From the NCBI GenBank assembly GCA_017547395.1, contig JAFYPS010000059.1:1-11947 (forward strand): a DNA stretch of 11,947 bases, given 5' to 3'. Source of the DNA: Clostridia bacterium. GTDB taxonomy: Bacteria; Bacillota_A; Clostridia; Oscillospirales; CAG-272. The position numbers were made by a program, and so were the translations under genes. Numbering within the stretch: position 1 is the first letter of the stretch; each line of letters starts with the position of its first letter. Under the pieces are notes generated by a model that was not told the origin of the DNA, made no database searches, and saw only the letters and a list, made by a program, of their open reading frames with translations. Of the stretch, positions 6,780 through 11,947 are shown one piece after another.

Positions 6780-8567
6780 ATGTTTGCAACAGTAAGCCGC
6801 AGAGAGCGCTACGAGAGCCGTACACAAGTGATTTTTGCACTGGTCGCATCTCTTGCTTTCGGCATATCTGCAGGTCTTTGCTCAATGTATATTGCAACAG
6901 GTACTTTCAGCATACAGATGTTCGTTTCATATTTCGGAAACGCATACGTCCTTATGCTAAATCTTTTGCCCCCCGCGATTCTCTCCGTAGTCTTTTATCT
7001 TCTCTTTAATCGCGCGGTATGGTCATACGTCGCAACCACCGTTGCCGTAATCATTCCGACAACCGTACATTATTTCAAACTCAATCTTCGGGGTGACCCG
7101 CTTCTCTTTGCGGATCTCTCGCTCGTTGGCGAAACCGCAAAAATGCTTGAAACCTACGAGCTTTTCATTGACCTTCGCCTCGGAATTTATATCGGAATTT
7201 TCGTTCTGAGCACAGTAGCTCTTATATTTGTAAAAGGCAGGTTCAAAAGAATCGCTCCGCGACTTATAAGCGCCGTATGCATTCTGCTTGCATCGCTTTT
7301 TCTCACGCCGCTTTATACGTCGGACGAAATATACACGGTAAAAGCATCGAATACGGCTCTGATAAACCCGTGGTCGGACACGCACCAGTATATTTCAAAA
7401 GGCTTTGTATACCCGTTTTTGCACTCGGTGAAAACCGCGTTTTCACCCGCGCCCGACAGCTACAGTAAAAGTGAAGCCGAAGAAATTCTCGCACAGTATG
7501 AGGACGAGGTTATCCCAAACGACAAAAAAGTCGATATCGTCTGTGTTATGCTTGAGGCGTTCAACGATTTTTCAAGATTTGAGGAGCTTTCCTTTAACAA
7601 GGATATCTACGAAAAGTATCATCTGCTTGAAAGCATCGGTGTCAGCGGTAACCTTATCACCGACATTTTCGCAGGCGACACGAGAGTCAGCGAGCGCGAG
7701 TTTTTGACAGGACTTCCCTACGCGCGCCTTGACGATTTCAACAAGAAAAGCAACTCGTATATGTGGTACCTCCGCGAAAACGGATATCAGGTAACGGGTG
7801 CTCACCCGTCTTACGGCTGGTTCTACAACCGCGAAAACATAAATAAGAATTTAGGGTTTGAAAGTTATCTTTTCAGCGAAAACTATTTCAAAGAGATTAC
7901 CGAGGTAGACATCACCTACGATTACAAGTTCTTCCAGCTTTTCCACGAACTTTATGCTACGCGCGACAAGAGCCGCCCGTACTTCAGCTACGCGCTGACC
8001 TATCAGGGACACGGACCGTATGAAACCGACGTTGAAAACTACGACGGTCTTATCGTGCAGTCACCCGAAGGAATAAGTCTCGAGAGCGAGCGTATAATGA
8101 ACAATTATCTGCATAGTATAAGCAGTACCGTCGAGCATCTTTATAACTTTGTAATCAATATGTACTGGCAGAGCGACCCCGTTGTTCTTGTATTTTTCGG
8201 TGATCACAAGCCATATCTCGGTGCTGACGGCGAGGTATATACCGACTACGGAATAAACCTCGACACCTCCACTGCGGACGGCTTTGAAAACTACTACGGC
8301 ACGCGCTATATCATCATTGCAAACGACGCCGCAAAGGAAATCACGGGCAACGCCTTCCTCGGCGAGGGCGAAACCATCTCCGCTTCATTCTTAATGAACA
8401 AGGTTTTCGAGCTATGCGGCTACAAGGGTAACGCTTATATGCAGTTTACAAGCGATATTATGTCGCGCACGCCCGTAATCCATCGCACCGCCGACCTTTC
8501 ATACGGCGATGCAAGGCTTTTCGACTGCGTTTCTTACTACTACAGAAAGAATTTTATCTACAACTGA
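6780..8567 (+). CDS. LtaS-type membrane phosphoglycerol transferase (sulfatase fold)
   Basis: Predicted polyglycerolphosphate (lipoteichoic-acid-like) synthase, 595 aa. It would transfer glycerol phosphate from phosphatidylglycerol on the outer face of the membrane. Five hydrophobic segments fall near residues 15-39, 47-76, 80-98, 134-151 and 160-178, followed by an extracellular sulfatase-type domain from about 250 to 560. Active-site residues known from S. aureus LtaS have clear counterparts: Glu259 in MLEAF, nucleophile Thr301 in GDTRVSEREFLTG, Arg351 in FYNRENINKNLGF, His411 in QGHGPY, and Asp475-His476 in GDHKP. ATG 6780 follows AGGAGG with a 7-base spacer. The next gene starts one base after its stop, so the two are co-translated or coupled. 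LtaS proper, an LTA primase or an OpgB-like enzyme cannot be separated by eye; LtaS-like is favoured by topology and motif spacing. Confidence 0.85.
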   Translation: MFATVSRRERYESRTQVIFALVASLAFGISAGLCSMYIATGTFSIQMFVSYFGNAYVLMLNLLPPAILSVVFYLLFNRAVWSYVATTVAVIIPTTVHYFKLNLRGDPLLFADLSLVGETAKMLETYELFIDLRLGIYIGIFVLSTVALIFVKGRFKRIAPRLISAVCILLASLFLTPLYTSDEIYTVKASNTALINPWSDTHQYISKGFVYPFLHSVKTAFSPAPDSYSKSEAEEILAQYEDEVIPNDKKVDIVCVMLEAFNDFSRFEELSFNKDIYEKYHLLESIGVSGNLITDIFAGDTRVSEREFLTGLPYARLDDFNKKSNSYMWYLRENGYQVTGAHPSYGWFYNRENINKNLGFESYLFSENYFKEITEVDITYDYKFFQLFHELYATRDKSRPYFSYALTYQGHGPYETDVENYDGLIVQSPEGISLESERIMNNYLHSISSTVEHLYNFVINMYWQSDPVVLVFFGDHKPYLGADGEVYTDYGINLDTSTADGFENYYGTRYIIIANDAAKEITGNAFLGEGETISASFLMNKVFELCGYKGNAYMQFTSDIMSRTPVIHRTADLSYGDARLFDCVSYYYRKNFIYN

Positions 8568-8568
8568 T

Positions 8569-9783
8569 ATGAAAAAGGCAAAACATATTATCCTCTCGGT
8601 TCTTCTCATCTCAATATGCCTCACGCTCACGGCTATGGCAACGACACTGAGAATAGGCGATATTGCGGGATACGTTCTCGCTACCGATATCCGCGCTTTT
8701 TACAACGGATATGAAATTCCCGTATATAATATTGACGGGCACGTCGGCATTGTTGCCGAGGACCTTGCGGGATACGGATTTTCGGTGGTGTGGAACGGTG
8801 AGACGCGCTCACTTGACATAAAAAAGACAAGCGACAAGGTGTCCTCCCCCGTAAGCATTCCCAAAAAAAATAATCTCGCAAACGGCACTCCGCTTATGCC
8901 CGTGCTGTACACAGACATTGTCACCTACCTTGAAGGAAGAAAAATAGAGAGTTTCAATATCGGAGGCAGAACGGTTATATATTTCGAGTCGCTCTCCGAC
9001 TACGGCAGCTACGTGTATGACAACGGTGCAAGGCTTTCGCTCGTTTCATCGCTTGGATTTGATTTTGGAACAAAGACGATAGAGCCGCTTCCAAGAGAGA
9101 TACTCCATGCCGGCGGTGCGCTCGGCTCATATACGGGTACAAACTCGCTTGACGCGCTCAACAACTCACACTATCGCGGACACCGCTTTTACGAGCTTGA
9201 CTTTCTGCTTTCGAGCGACGGCGTCCCCGTTGCGCTTCACGATTGGACAGGCTCTTATTCGGCGGCACTCTCAAAAGACCCTATTACCGCCAAGGAATTC
9301 TCGGAAATAAAAATCCTCGGTCAGTTTACCTCCCTCACCGCAGACAGTCTTGAATTCTGGCTGAGAATGCACCCCGACACCTACGTAATAACCGACGTAA
9401 AAGACGACAATATCGCGGCTTTGCGCTATTTTTCGGAAAACTATCCCCACATTATTCCGCGCATCATTCCCCAGATTTATCACTACGATGAATATGCAAG
9501 CGTGCGCGCAATGGGATTTTCAAACATTATTTTCACGCTTTATTCCCTCCCGACTTACGAGGACAAGGTTGACAGAACTGCGTATAACGTTGCTTTTGCA
9601 GAGAAAAACAGCATTCTCGCCGTTACTATCAGCGTAGAGCTTGTAGACTCGCACCCGTATCTGATTAAAAAATATGTCGATGCGGACATTCCGCTATACG
9701 TTCACACGGTAAACGACAGCGCAAAGAAGCAATCACTTTTTGAAAGCGGCGTCACGGGAGTCTATACCGATTTTGCAGAATAA
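8569..9783 (+). CDS. Secreted glycerophosphodiester phosphodiesterase with stalk-like repeats
   Basis: Predicted exported GDPD/PI-PLC-fold enzyme, 404 aa, cleaving glycerophosphodiesters. ATG 8569 is chosen because it begins a typical signal peptide: KKAK, a hydrophobic core to residue 22, then AMA-T, with cleavage near 24. No lipobox is seen. Two related segments at about 38-83 and 113-157, each with a short beta-like pattern and an xxGYGF or SDYGS turn, resemble copper-amine-oxidase-N-like stalk domains. The catalytic domain begins at LHAGG (His180), with TNSLDAL, Glu209-x-Asp211 in YELDF, His224-Asp225 in LHDW, Lys278 in TDVKDD, and YVHTVND near 377-383. The usual HRG is HAGG, as in a subgroup of clostridial homologs. 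It is one base downstream of the LtaS-like gene, suggesting a role in trimming or recycling glycerophosphate polymer or its products. The substrate is inferred. Confidence 0.82.
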   Translation: MKKAKHIILSVLLISICLTLTAMATTLRIGDIAGYVLATDIRAFYNGYEIPVYNIDGHVGIVAEDLAGYGFSVVWNGETRSLDIKKTSDKVSSPVSIPKKNNLANGTPLMPVLYTDIVTYLEGRKIESFNIGGRTVIYFESLSDYGSYVYDNGARLSLVSSLGFDFGTKTIEPLPREILHAGGALGSYTGTNSLDALNNSHYRGHRFYELDFLLSSDGVPVALHDWTGSYSAALSKDPITAKEFSEIKILGQFTSLTADSLEFWLRMHPDTYVITDVKDDNIAALRYFSENYPHIIPRIIPQIYHYDEYASVRAMGFSNIIFTLYSLPTYEDKVDRTAYNVAFAEKNSILAVTISVELVDSHPYLIKKYVDADIPLYVHTVNDSAKKQSLFESGVTGVYTDFAE

Positions 9784-9824
9784 AACACAGAAACCGCAGA
9801 TTGATTTTCTGCGGTTTCTGTGTT
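9784..9824 (+). terminator. Long perfect hairpin after the GDPD gene
   Basis: A 17-bp perfect stem (9784-9800 with 9808-9824, core AACACAGAAACCGC) closes a 7-base loop directly after the TAA stop. The U-run on the right is short, but the strength and position fit transcription termination of the LtaS-GDPD unit. Confidence 0.75.
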
Positions 9825-9870
9825 ATAACTGAATATATACTTGCAAAGACGAATCCTTAGGAGTAGTATT

Positions 9871-9963
9871 ATGAAATGCGGAATATGCATATGCAGAAAA
9901 GAGAACTCCGGACAAAATAGAAAACTGTCTGAAAGCGATACCCCAAAAAGTCATTCGCCTTGA
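9871..9963 (+). CDS. Possible 30-aa small protein, Cys-containing
   Basis: ATG 9871 has an ideal AGGAG seven bases upstream (9860-9864). The frame encodes 30 residues beginning MKCGICICRKENSG and ends at TGA 9961. The CxxCxC pattern could bind metal, but most of the frame overlaps a different frame that looks like a gene remnant. The start context may therefore be left over from a decayed gene. No family is recognised. Confidence 0.2.
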   Translation: MKCGICICRKENSGQNRKLSESDTPKSHSP

Positions 9964-10018
9964 CGGAACAAAATCAATACAGGAAAATGTTGAGCTTATA
10001 AAAGCCTCCCTTGTGTAA
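9875..10018 (+). pseudogene. C-terminal remnant of an unidentified protein, ended by the mobile element
   Basis: This frame is open after an in-frame TGA at 9872-9874 and reads NAEYAYAEKRTPDKI, then NCLKAIPQKVIRLDGTKSI, then QENVELIKASLV. The last 30 or so residues have a protein-like pattern (xKVIRLDGTKSIxENVxxIK) reminiscent of the tail of P-loop nucleotide kinases such as dTMP kinase, but that is only a resemblance. Before the TGA the same frame continues as YTCKDESLGVVL, suggesting a once longer gene. The final codons CTT GTG TAA (10010-10018) lie inside the left terminal repeat of the DUF559 element, so the element supplies the stop. No start codon or upstream body is present. Confidence 0.4.
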
Positions 10019-10057
10019 AGGGAGGTGGGTTTGCGTAGCAAACTCGGAGGGATTGTA

Positions 10058-10467
10058 ATGCAGAGAAAACATAATAAAGACATTGTTCCGACCGCAAAAA
10101 TGCTTCGAAAGAACATGACAAAGGAAGAAAAACACCTTTGGTATGATTTTTTGCGTACGCACCCGACTCGTTTTACCAGACAAAAGGTTCTTGGTAAATA
10201 TATCGCAGATTTTTACTGTGCAAAAGCAAAGCTTGTAGTTGAGCTTGACGGGTCGGGACACTATACGGAAAACGGAAAGCAATATGATAAAGAACGGCTT
10301 TTCTTGAAGAATACGGATTAACCGTTATCAGAATATCAAATTCAGAAATACATGATAATTTTCGAGGTGTTTGTGAATATATTGATCAGCTTGTAGAACA
10401 ATCCCTCAGTCAGCTTTGCTCGAACCCCAAAATGCGCAAAGCGCATTTTGAGGACCCCTCGCGCTGA
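10058..10467 (+). pseudogene. DUF559 (Vsr/restriction-endonuclease-like fold) protein, frameshifted
   Basis: ATG 10058 follows GGAGG (10046-10050) by seven bases. The first frame reads MQRKHNKDIVP, then the DUF559 core: LRKNMTKEEKHLWYDFL, FTRQKVLGKYIADFYC, and AKLVVELDGSGHY (about residues 65-77), and stops at TAA 10319. The expected family tail continues in the -1 frame from about 10303: LEEYGLTVIRISNSEIHDNF, then GVCEYIDQLVEQ, to TGA 10465-10467. Restoring one base near 10295-10303 gives a protein of about 136 aa, so the gene looks broken by a single-base deletion, by a sequencing error, or, less likely, read by frameshifting. The fold holds the Asp/Glu residues of PD-(D/E)XK-like nucleases (IADFYC, VELDG). 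The tail runs through the inner right repeat of the element. Confidence 0.75.
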
Positions 10468-10468
10468 C
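10409..10468. repeat. Nested palindrome near the right end of the element
   Basis: GTCAGC (10409-10414) pairs with GCTGAC (10463-10468). Inside that, AAAATGCGC (10429-10437) pairs perfectly with GCGCATTTT (10441-10449) around AAA. The inner hairpin looks like an insertion into the loop of a simpler hairpin, because the left end of the element has only a short spacer at the corresponding place. Confidence 0.6.
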
Positions 10469-10517
10469 AGCTCCCTTTGCACAAGTGAGCCTTGGAGCTG
10501 CCTTTTTCAAAACATAA

Positions 10518-10548
10518 AAAAAGGACAGAGAAAACCTCTGTCCTTTTT
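10518..10548 (-). terminator. Rubrerythrin terminator
   Basis: A perfect 13-bp stem (10518-10530 with 10536-10548, core AAGGACAGAG) with a 5-base loop lies ten bases past the rubrerythrin stop. In the minus direction it is followed by a run of seven U. It also has five T on the plus side, so it may stop transcription from both directions and insulate the gene from the element. Confidence 0.88.
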
Positions 10549-10557
10549 GTTTTAAGC

Positions 10558-11091
10558 TTAATAATTTTCTTTTCTTACTTCAAAGTAGCTCTTCGGATGA
10601 GCGCAAACGGGGCAAACCTCGGGAGCCTTCTTGCCGATTACAAGATGTCCGCAGTTGCGGCATTCCCACATAACTTCCTCGCTCTTTTCAAATACCTTCT
10701 GCATCTCAACGTTGTGAAGAAGCTTGAGATATCTTTCCTCGTGAGTCTTTTCAATAGCAGCTACAGCGCGGAACTTTGCCGCAAGCTCGGTAAAGCCCTC
10801 TTCCTCTGCTTCCTTTGCAAAGGTTGCATACATATCGGTCCACTCATAGTTCTCGCCTTCAGCCGCGGATTTAAGATTCTTTGCGGTGTCGCCGAGCTCG
10901 CCGAGTGCCTTGAACCACAGCTTTGCGTGTTCTTTTTCGTTGTCCGCAGTCTGCTGGAAAATAGCAGCTATCTGCTCATAGCCCTCTTTTTTTGCAACGC
11001 TTGCAAAATAGGTGTACTTGTTTCTTGCCTGGCTCTCGCCTGCAAAAGCAGCCATAAGATTCTGTTCTGTCTTTGTTCCTTTAAGATTCAT
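10558..11091 (-). CDS. rbr: Rubrerythrin
   Basis: Non-heme di-iron peroxidase that reduces hydrogen peroxide in anaerobes, taking electrons through its rubredoxin-like domain; cytosolic. At 177 aa it is slightly shorter than the approximately 190-aa prototype. The N-terminal four-helix bundle carries the di-iron ligands Glu19 ([10 protein letters not shown]), Glu52-His55 (EKEH), Glu94/Glu97 and Glu114-His117 (EKTH). The C-terminal domain has Cys144-x-x-Cys147-Gly and Cys160-x-x-Cys163 for the FeS4 site. ATG 11091 follows AAGGAG by seven bases. It has its own perfect promoter and terminator, so it is monocistronic. Clostridial rubrerythrins are often PerR-controlled; the stretch TTATAAT at the -10 matches only one half of a PerR box, so control is unproven. 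Confidence 0.97.
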   Translation of the reverse strand: MNLKGTKTEQNLMAAFAGESQARNKYTYFASVAKKEGYEQIAAIFQQTADNEKEHAKLWFKALGELGDTAKNLKSAAEGENYEWTDMYATFAKEAEEEGFTELAAKFRAVAAIEKTHEERYLKLLHNVEMQKVFEKSEEVMWECRNCGHLVIGKKAPEVCPVCAHPKSYFEVRKENY

Positions 11092-11137
11092 AATTATCTC
11101 CTTGTTAGAAATAGGAATTATTCTTATTTACGGTTTT

Positions 11138-11188
11138 ATTATAACCGATAAAATACGGCTTGTCAATACTTTTTTTAAAAATTTTTTT
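11138..11188 (-). promoter_or_regulatory. Perfect consensus rubrerythrin promoter with A-tract upstream element
   Basis: On the minus strand TTGACA (11161-11166), a 17-base spacer and TATAAT (11138-11143) match the housekeeping consensus exactly. Just upstream, A- and T-tracts at about 11169-11188 resemble an UP element. The tract touches the stop of the preceding gene. Predicted start is near 11131, about 40 bases before the ATG. This implies strong transcription unless repressed. Confidence 0.88.
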
Positions 11189-11666
11189 ACGTTGCTACGT
11201 TTACTATTGAAATCCCCTGTCGCATCGCGTATTCAACGGTCTGTCTTGTCCCGCTATGCTCCATTGAATTAAGATAGCATATGCAGGCAGAGCTTGCATC
11301 TACCATTGCGCGGTTGCGTTTTTGCATACATCCGCTGTAGTACTTATCCGCAAGCCATATCACCTCGTCGGCATAGCCGAGGATGCTCTCATACACGAGC
11401 TTATCGTAGTTTGACCACTTGGCAGTCTGGTCGCGGCAAGGCAGCATAAGTACCAGAAAGATTTTTTTGCCGCGCTTTTTGAGTGAGCATATGTAGGTAG
11501 CCGCAAAGGTGTCAAAGCCTATTGCACCGCCGCAAACGAAATAGCGGTATCCGTTATTTATCAGCCGGATAAGCAGCGGCTCAACGCGGTCGGCAAGCTC
11601 TTTATAGGAAAGTGCCGATATATCTCTGTGTCCCGTAAAGCAACAGGTATTACTTTTTTCTCTCAT
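11187..11666 (-). CDS. SLOG/YpsA-like (DUF1273) family protein
   Basis: A 159-aa protein of the SLOG superfamily, Rossmann-like nucleotide-binding proteins related to YpsA and DprA. It begins SNTCCFTGHRD, the hallmark FTGHR of DUF1273, then FVCGGAIGFDTFAA (about residues 43-56), the glycine-rich phosphate-binding loop, LPCRDQTAKW, ADEVIWL, YYSGCMQKRNRAMVD with the family's RN pair, and GTRQTVEYAMRQGI near the end. Function is not established for the family; members are thought to bind nucleotide-derived ligands. ATG 11666 has GAGGA six bases upstream. It overlaps the end of the Nudix gene by 17 bases, so the two are probably translationally coupled. The stop lies at the edge of the rubrerythrin promoter. 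Confidence 0.88.
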   Translation of the reverse strand: MREKSNTCCFTGHRDISALSYKELADRVEPLLIRLINNGYRYFVCGGAIGFDTFAATYICSLKKRGKKIFLVLMLPCRDQTAKWSNYDKLVYESILGYADEVIWLADKYYSGCMQKRNRAMVDASSACICYLNSMEHSGTRQTVEYAMRQGISIVNVAT

Positions 11667-11947
11667 CTAAAATCCTCTTTACCTTTAAAACCGCAATCTG
11701 CGTTTTCGCATCGGGAATTTCACCGTTCATCACCATATCGCAAAGCGTGTCGATATGTATTTTCTCAACGGTAAGAAACTCATCTTCGTCAAGGTGCTGT
11801 GCAGAGCTTGCAGAGTGAAGCCCCTCTGCAAGATACATTGTGATAACCTCGTCAACAAACGCAGGCGTGGTATAAAGCAAGCCGAGCGAGGTCATTTTGT
11901 CCGCAGTATATCCCGTCTCCTCATAAAGCTCGCGCTTTGCCGCATCA
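11650..11947 (-). CDS. C-terminal part of a Nudix hydrolase, ADP-ribose pyrophosphatase-like
   Basis: The gene enters from the right edge; 98 codons including the stop at 11650 are visible, with the last base pair of the window out of frame. The first residues AAKRELYEETGYTA contain the second half of the Nudix box (RExxEExGY). They are followed by LGLLYTTPAFVDEVITMYLAEGL, typical of the ADP-ribose pyrophosphatase (NudF-like) group, where a Pro-Ala/Gly-Phe loop follows the box. EDEFLTVEKIHIDTL matches the usual late beta strand. The substrate (ADP-ribose or a related nucleoside diphosphate) is inferred. It is upstream of and overlaps the SLOG gene, and the pair likely forms one transcription unit. 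Confidence 0.85.
   Translation of the reverse strand, partial: DAAKRELYEETGYTADKMTSLGLLYTTPAFVDEVITMYLAEGLHSASSAQHLDEDEFLTVEKIHIDTLCDMVMNGEIPDAKTQIAVLKVKRILDERKK

Larger units (their letters stand above)
10002..10493. mobile_element. MITE-like inverted-repeat element carrying a DUF559 gene
   Basis: Terminal inverted repeats of 25 bases, 21 identical, lie at 10002-10026 and 10469-10493. The left repeat itself folds (CCTCCCTT with AAGGGAGG around GTGTA). A second, inner inverted match GAGGGATTGT is perfect at 10047-10056 and, reversed, at 10398-10407. The interior carries a DUF559 frame whose ribosome binding site is the inner repeat. No clear target-site duplication is visible at the ends. 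Similar short repeats flanking DUF559 genes are, to my knowledge, common in gut Clostridia genomes, but how they move is not established here. No transposase is encoded, so mobilisation would have to be in trans or by the DUF559 protein. Confidence 0.65.

Noticed and set aside
11105..11150. PerR operator at the rubrerythrin promoter
   Set aside because: Only one TTATAAT half-site is present, and it is explained by the -10 box; the second half does not match.
10492..11151. 219-codon rightward frame opposite rubrerythrin
   Set aside because: It runs through the terminator and promoter of rubrerythrin and has no protein-like motif.

Overview
The window looks like a chromosomal stretch from a low-to-mid GC, anaerobic, Gram-positive-type bacterium, most likely an uncultured gut-type Clostridia. 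This is inferred from strong AAGGAGG-type ribosome binding sites, consensus TTGACA/TATAAT promoters, AT-rich spacers, a MEP-pathway Dxs, a rubrerythrin, an LtaS-like polyglycerolphosphate synthase, and a DUF559-carrying inverted-repeat element of a kind common in gut Clostridia. No ribosomal RNA, tRNA, CRISPR array or phage module was seen.

Layout. Bases 1-3968 read leftwards: a ComM/YifB AAA+ ATPase, a 315-base AT-rich spacer with five DnaA-box-type 9-mers, dxs, and the start of a membrane protein that resembles a polysaccharide-biosynthesis (CapD/FlaA1-like) N-terminus. A divergent promoter region (about 3969-4158) separates comM from rightward argS. A structured 140-base spacer with alternative hairpins leads to yebC, which ends in a clear intrinsic terminator. 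Next comes a tightly coupled pair: an LtaS-type membrane phosphoglycerol transferase, then one base later a secreted GDPD-type phosphodiesterase with two stalk-like repeats. These two probably build and trim or recycle a glycerophosphate envelope polymer.

Bases 9875-10493 are the scrambled accessory part. A short reading-frame remnant ends exactly on a stop codon supplied by the left end of a 0.5-kb inverted-repeat element (about 10002-10493). The element carries a DUF559 endonuclease-like gene with an apparent one-base frameshift. To the right, three leftward genes follow: a partial Nudix (ADP-ribose pyrophosphatase-like) hydrolase overlapping a SLOG/YpsA-like (DUF1273) gene, then rubrerythrin with its own perfect consensus promoter and terminator.

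Most genes are ordinary housekeeping. The points most worth checking are the DnaA-box cluster away from dnaA, the DUF559 element with its gene-terminating end, the LtaS-GDPD pair, and the Nudix-SLOG overlap. All family calls come from reading motifs by eye; no database search was run.
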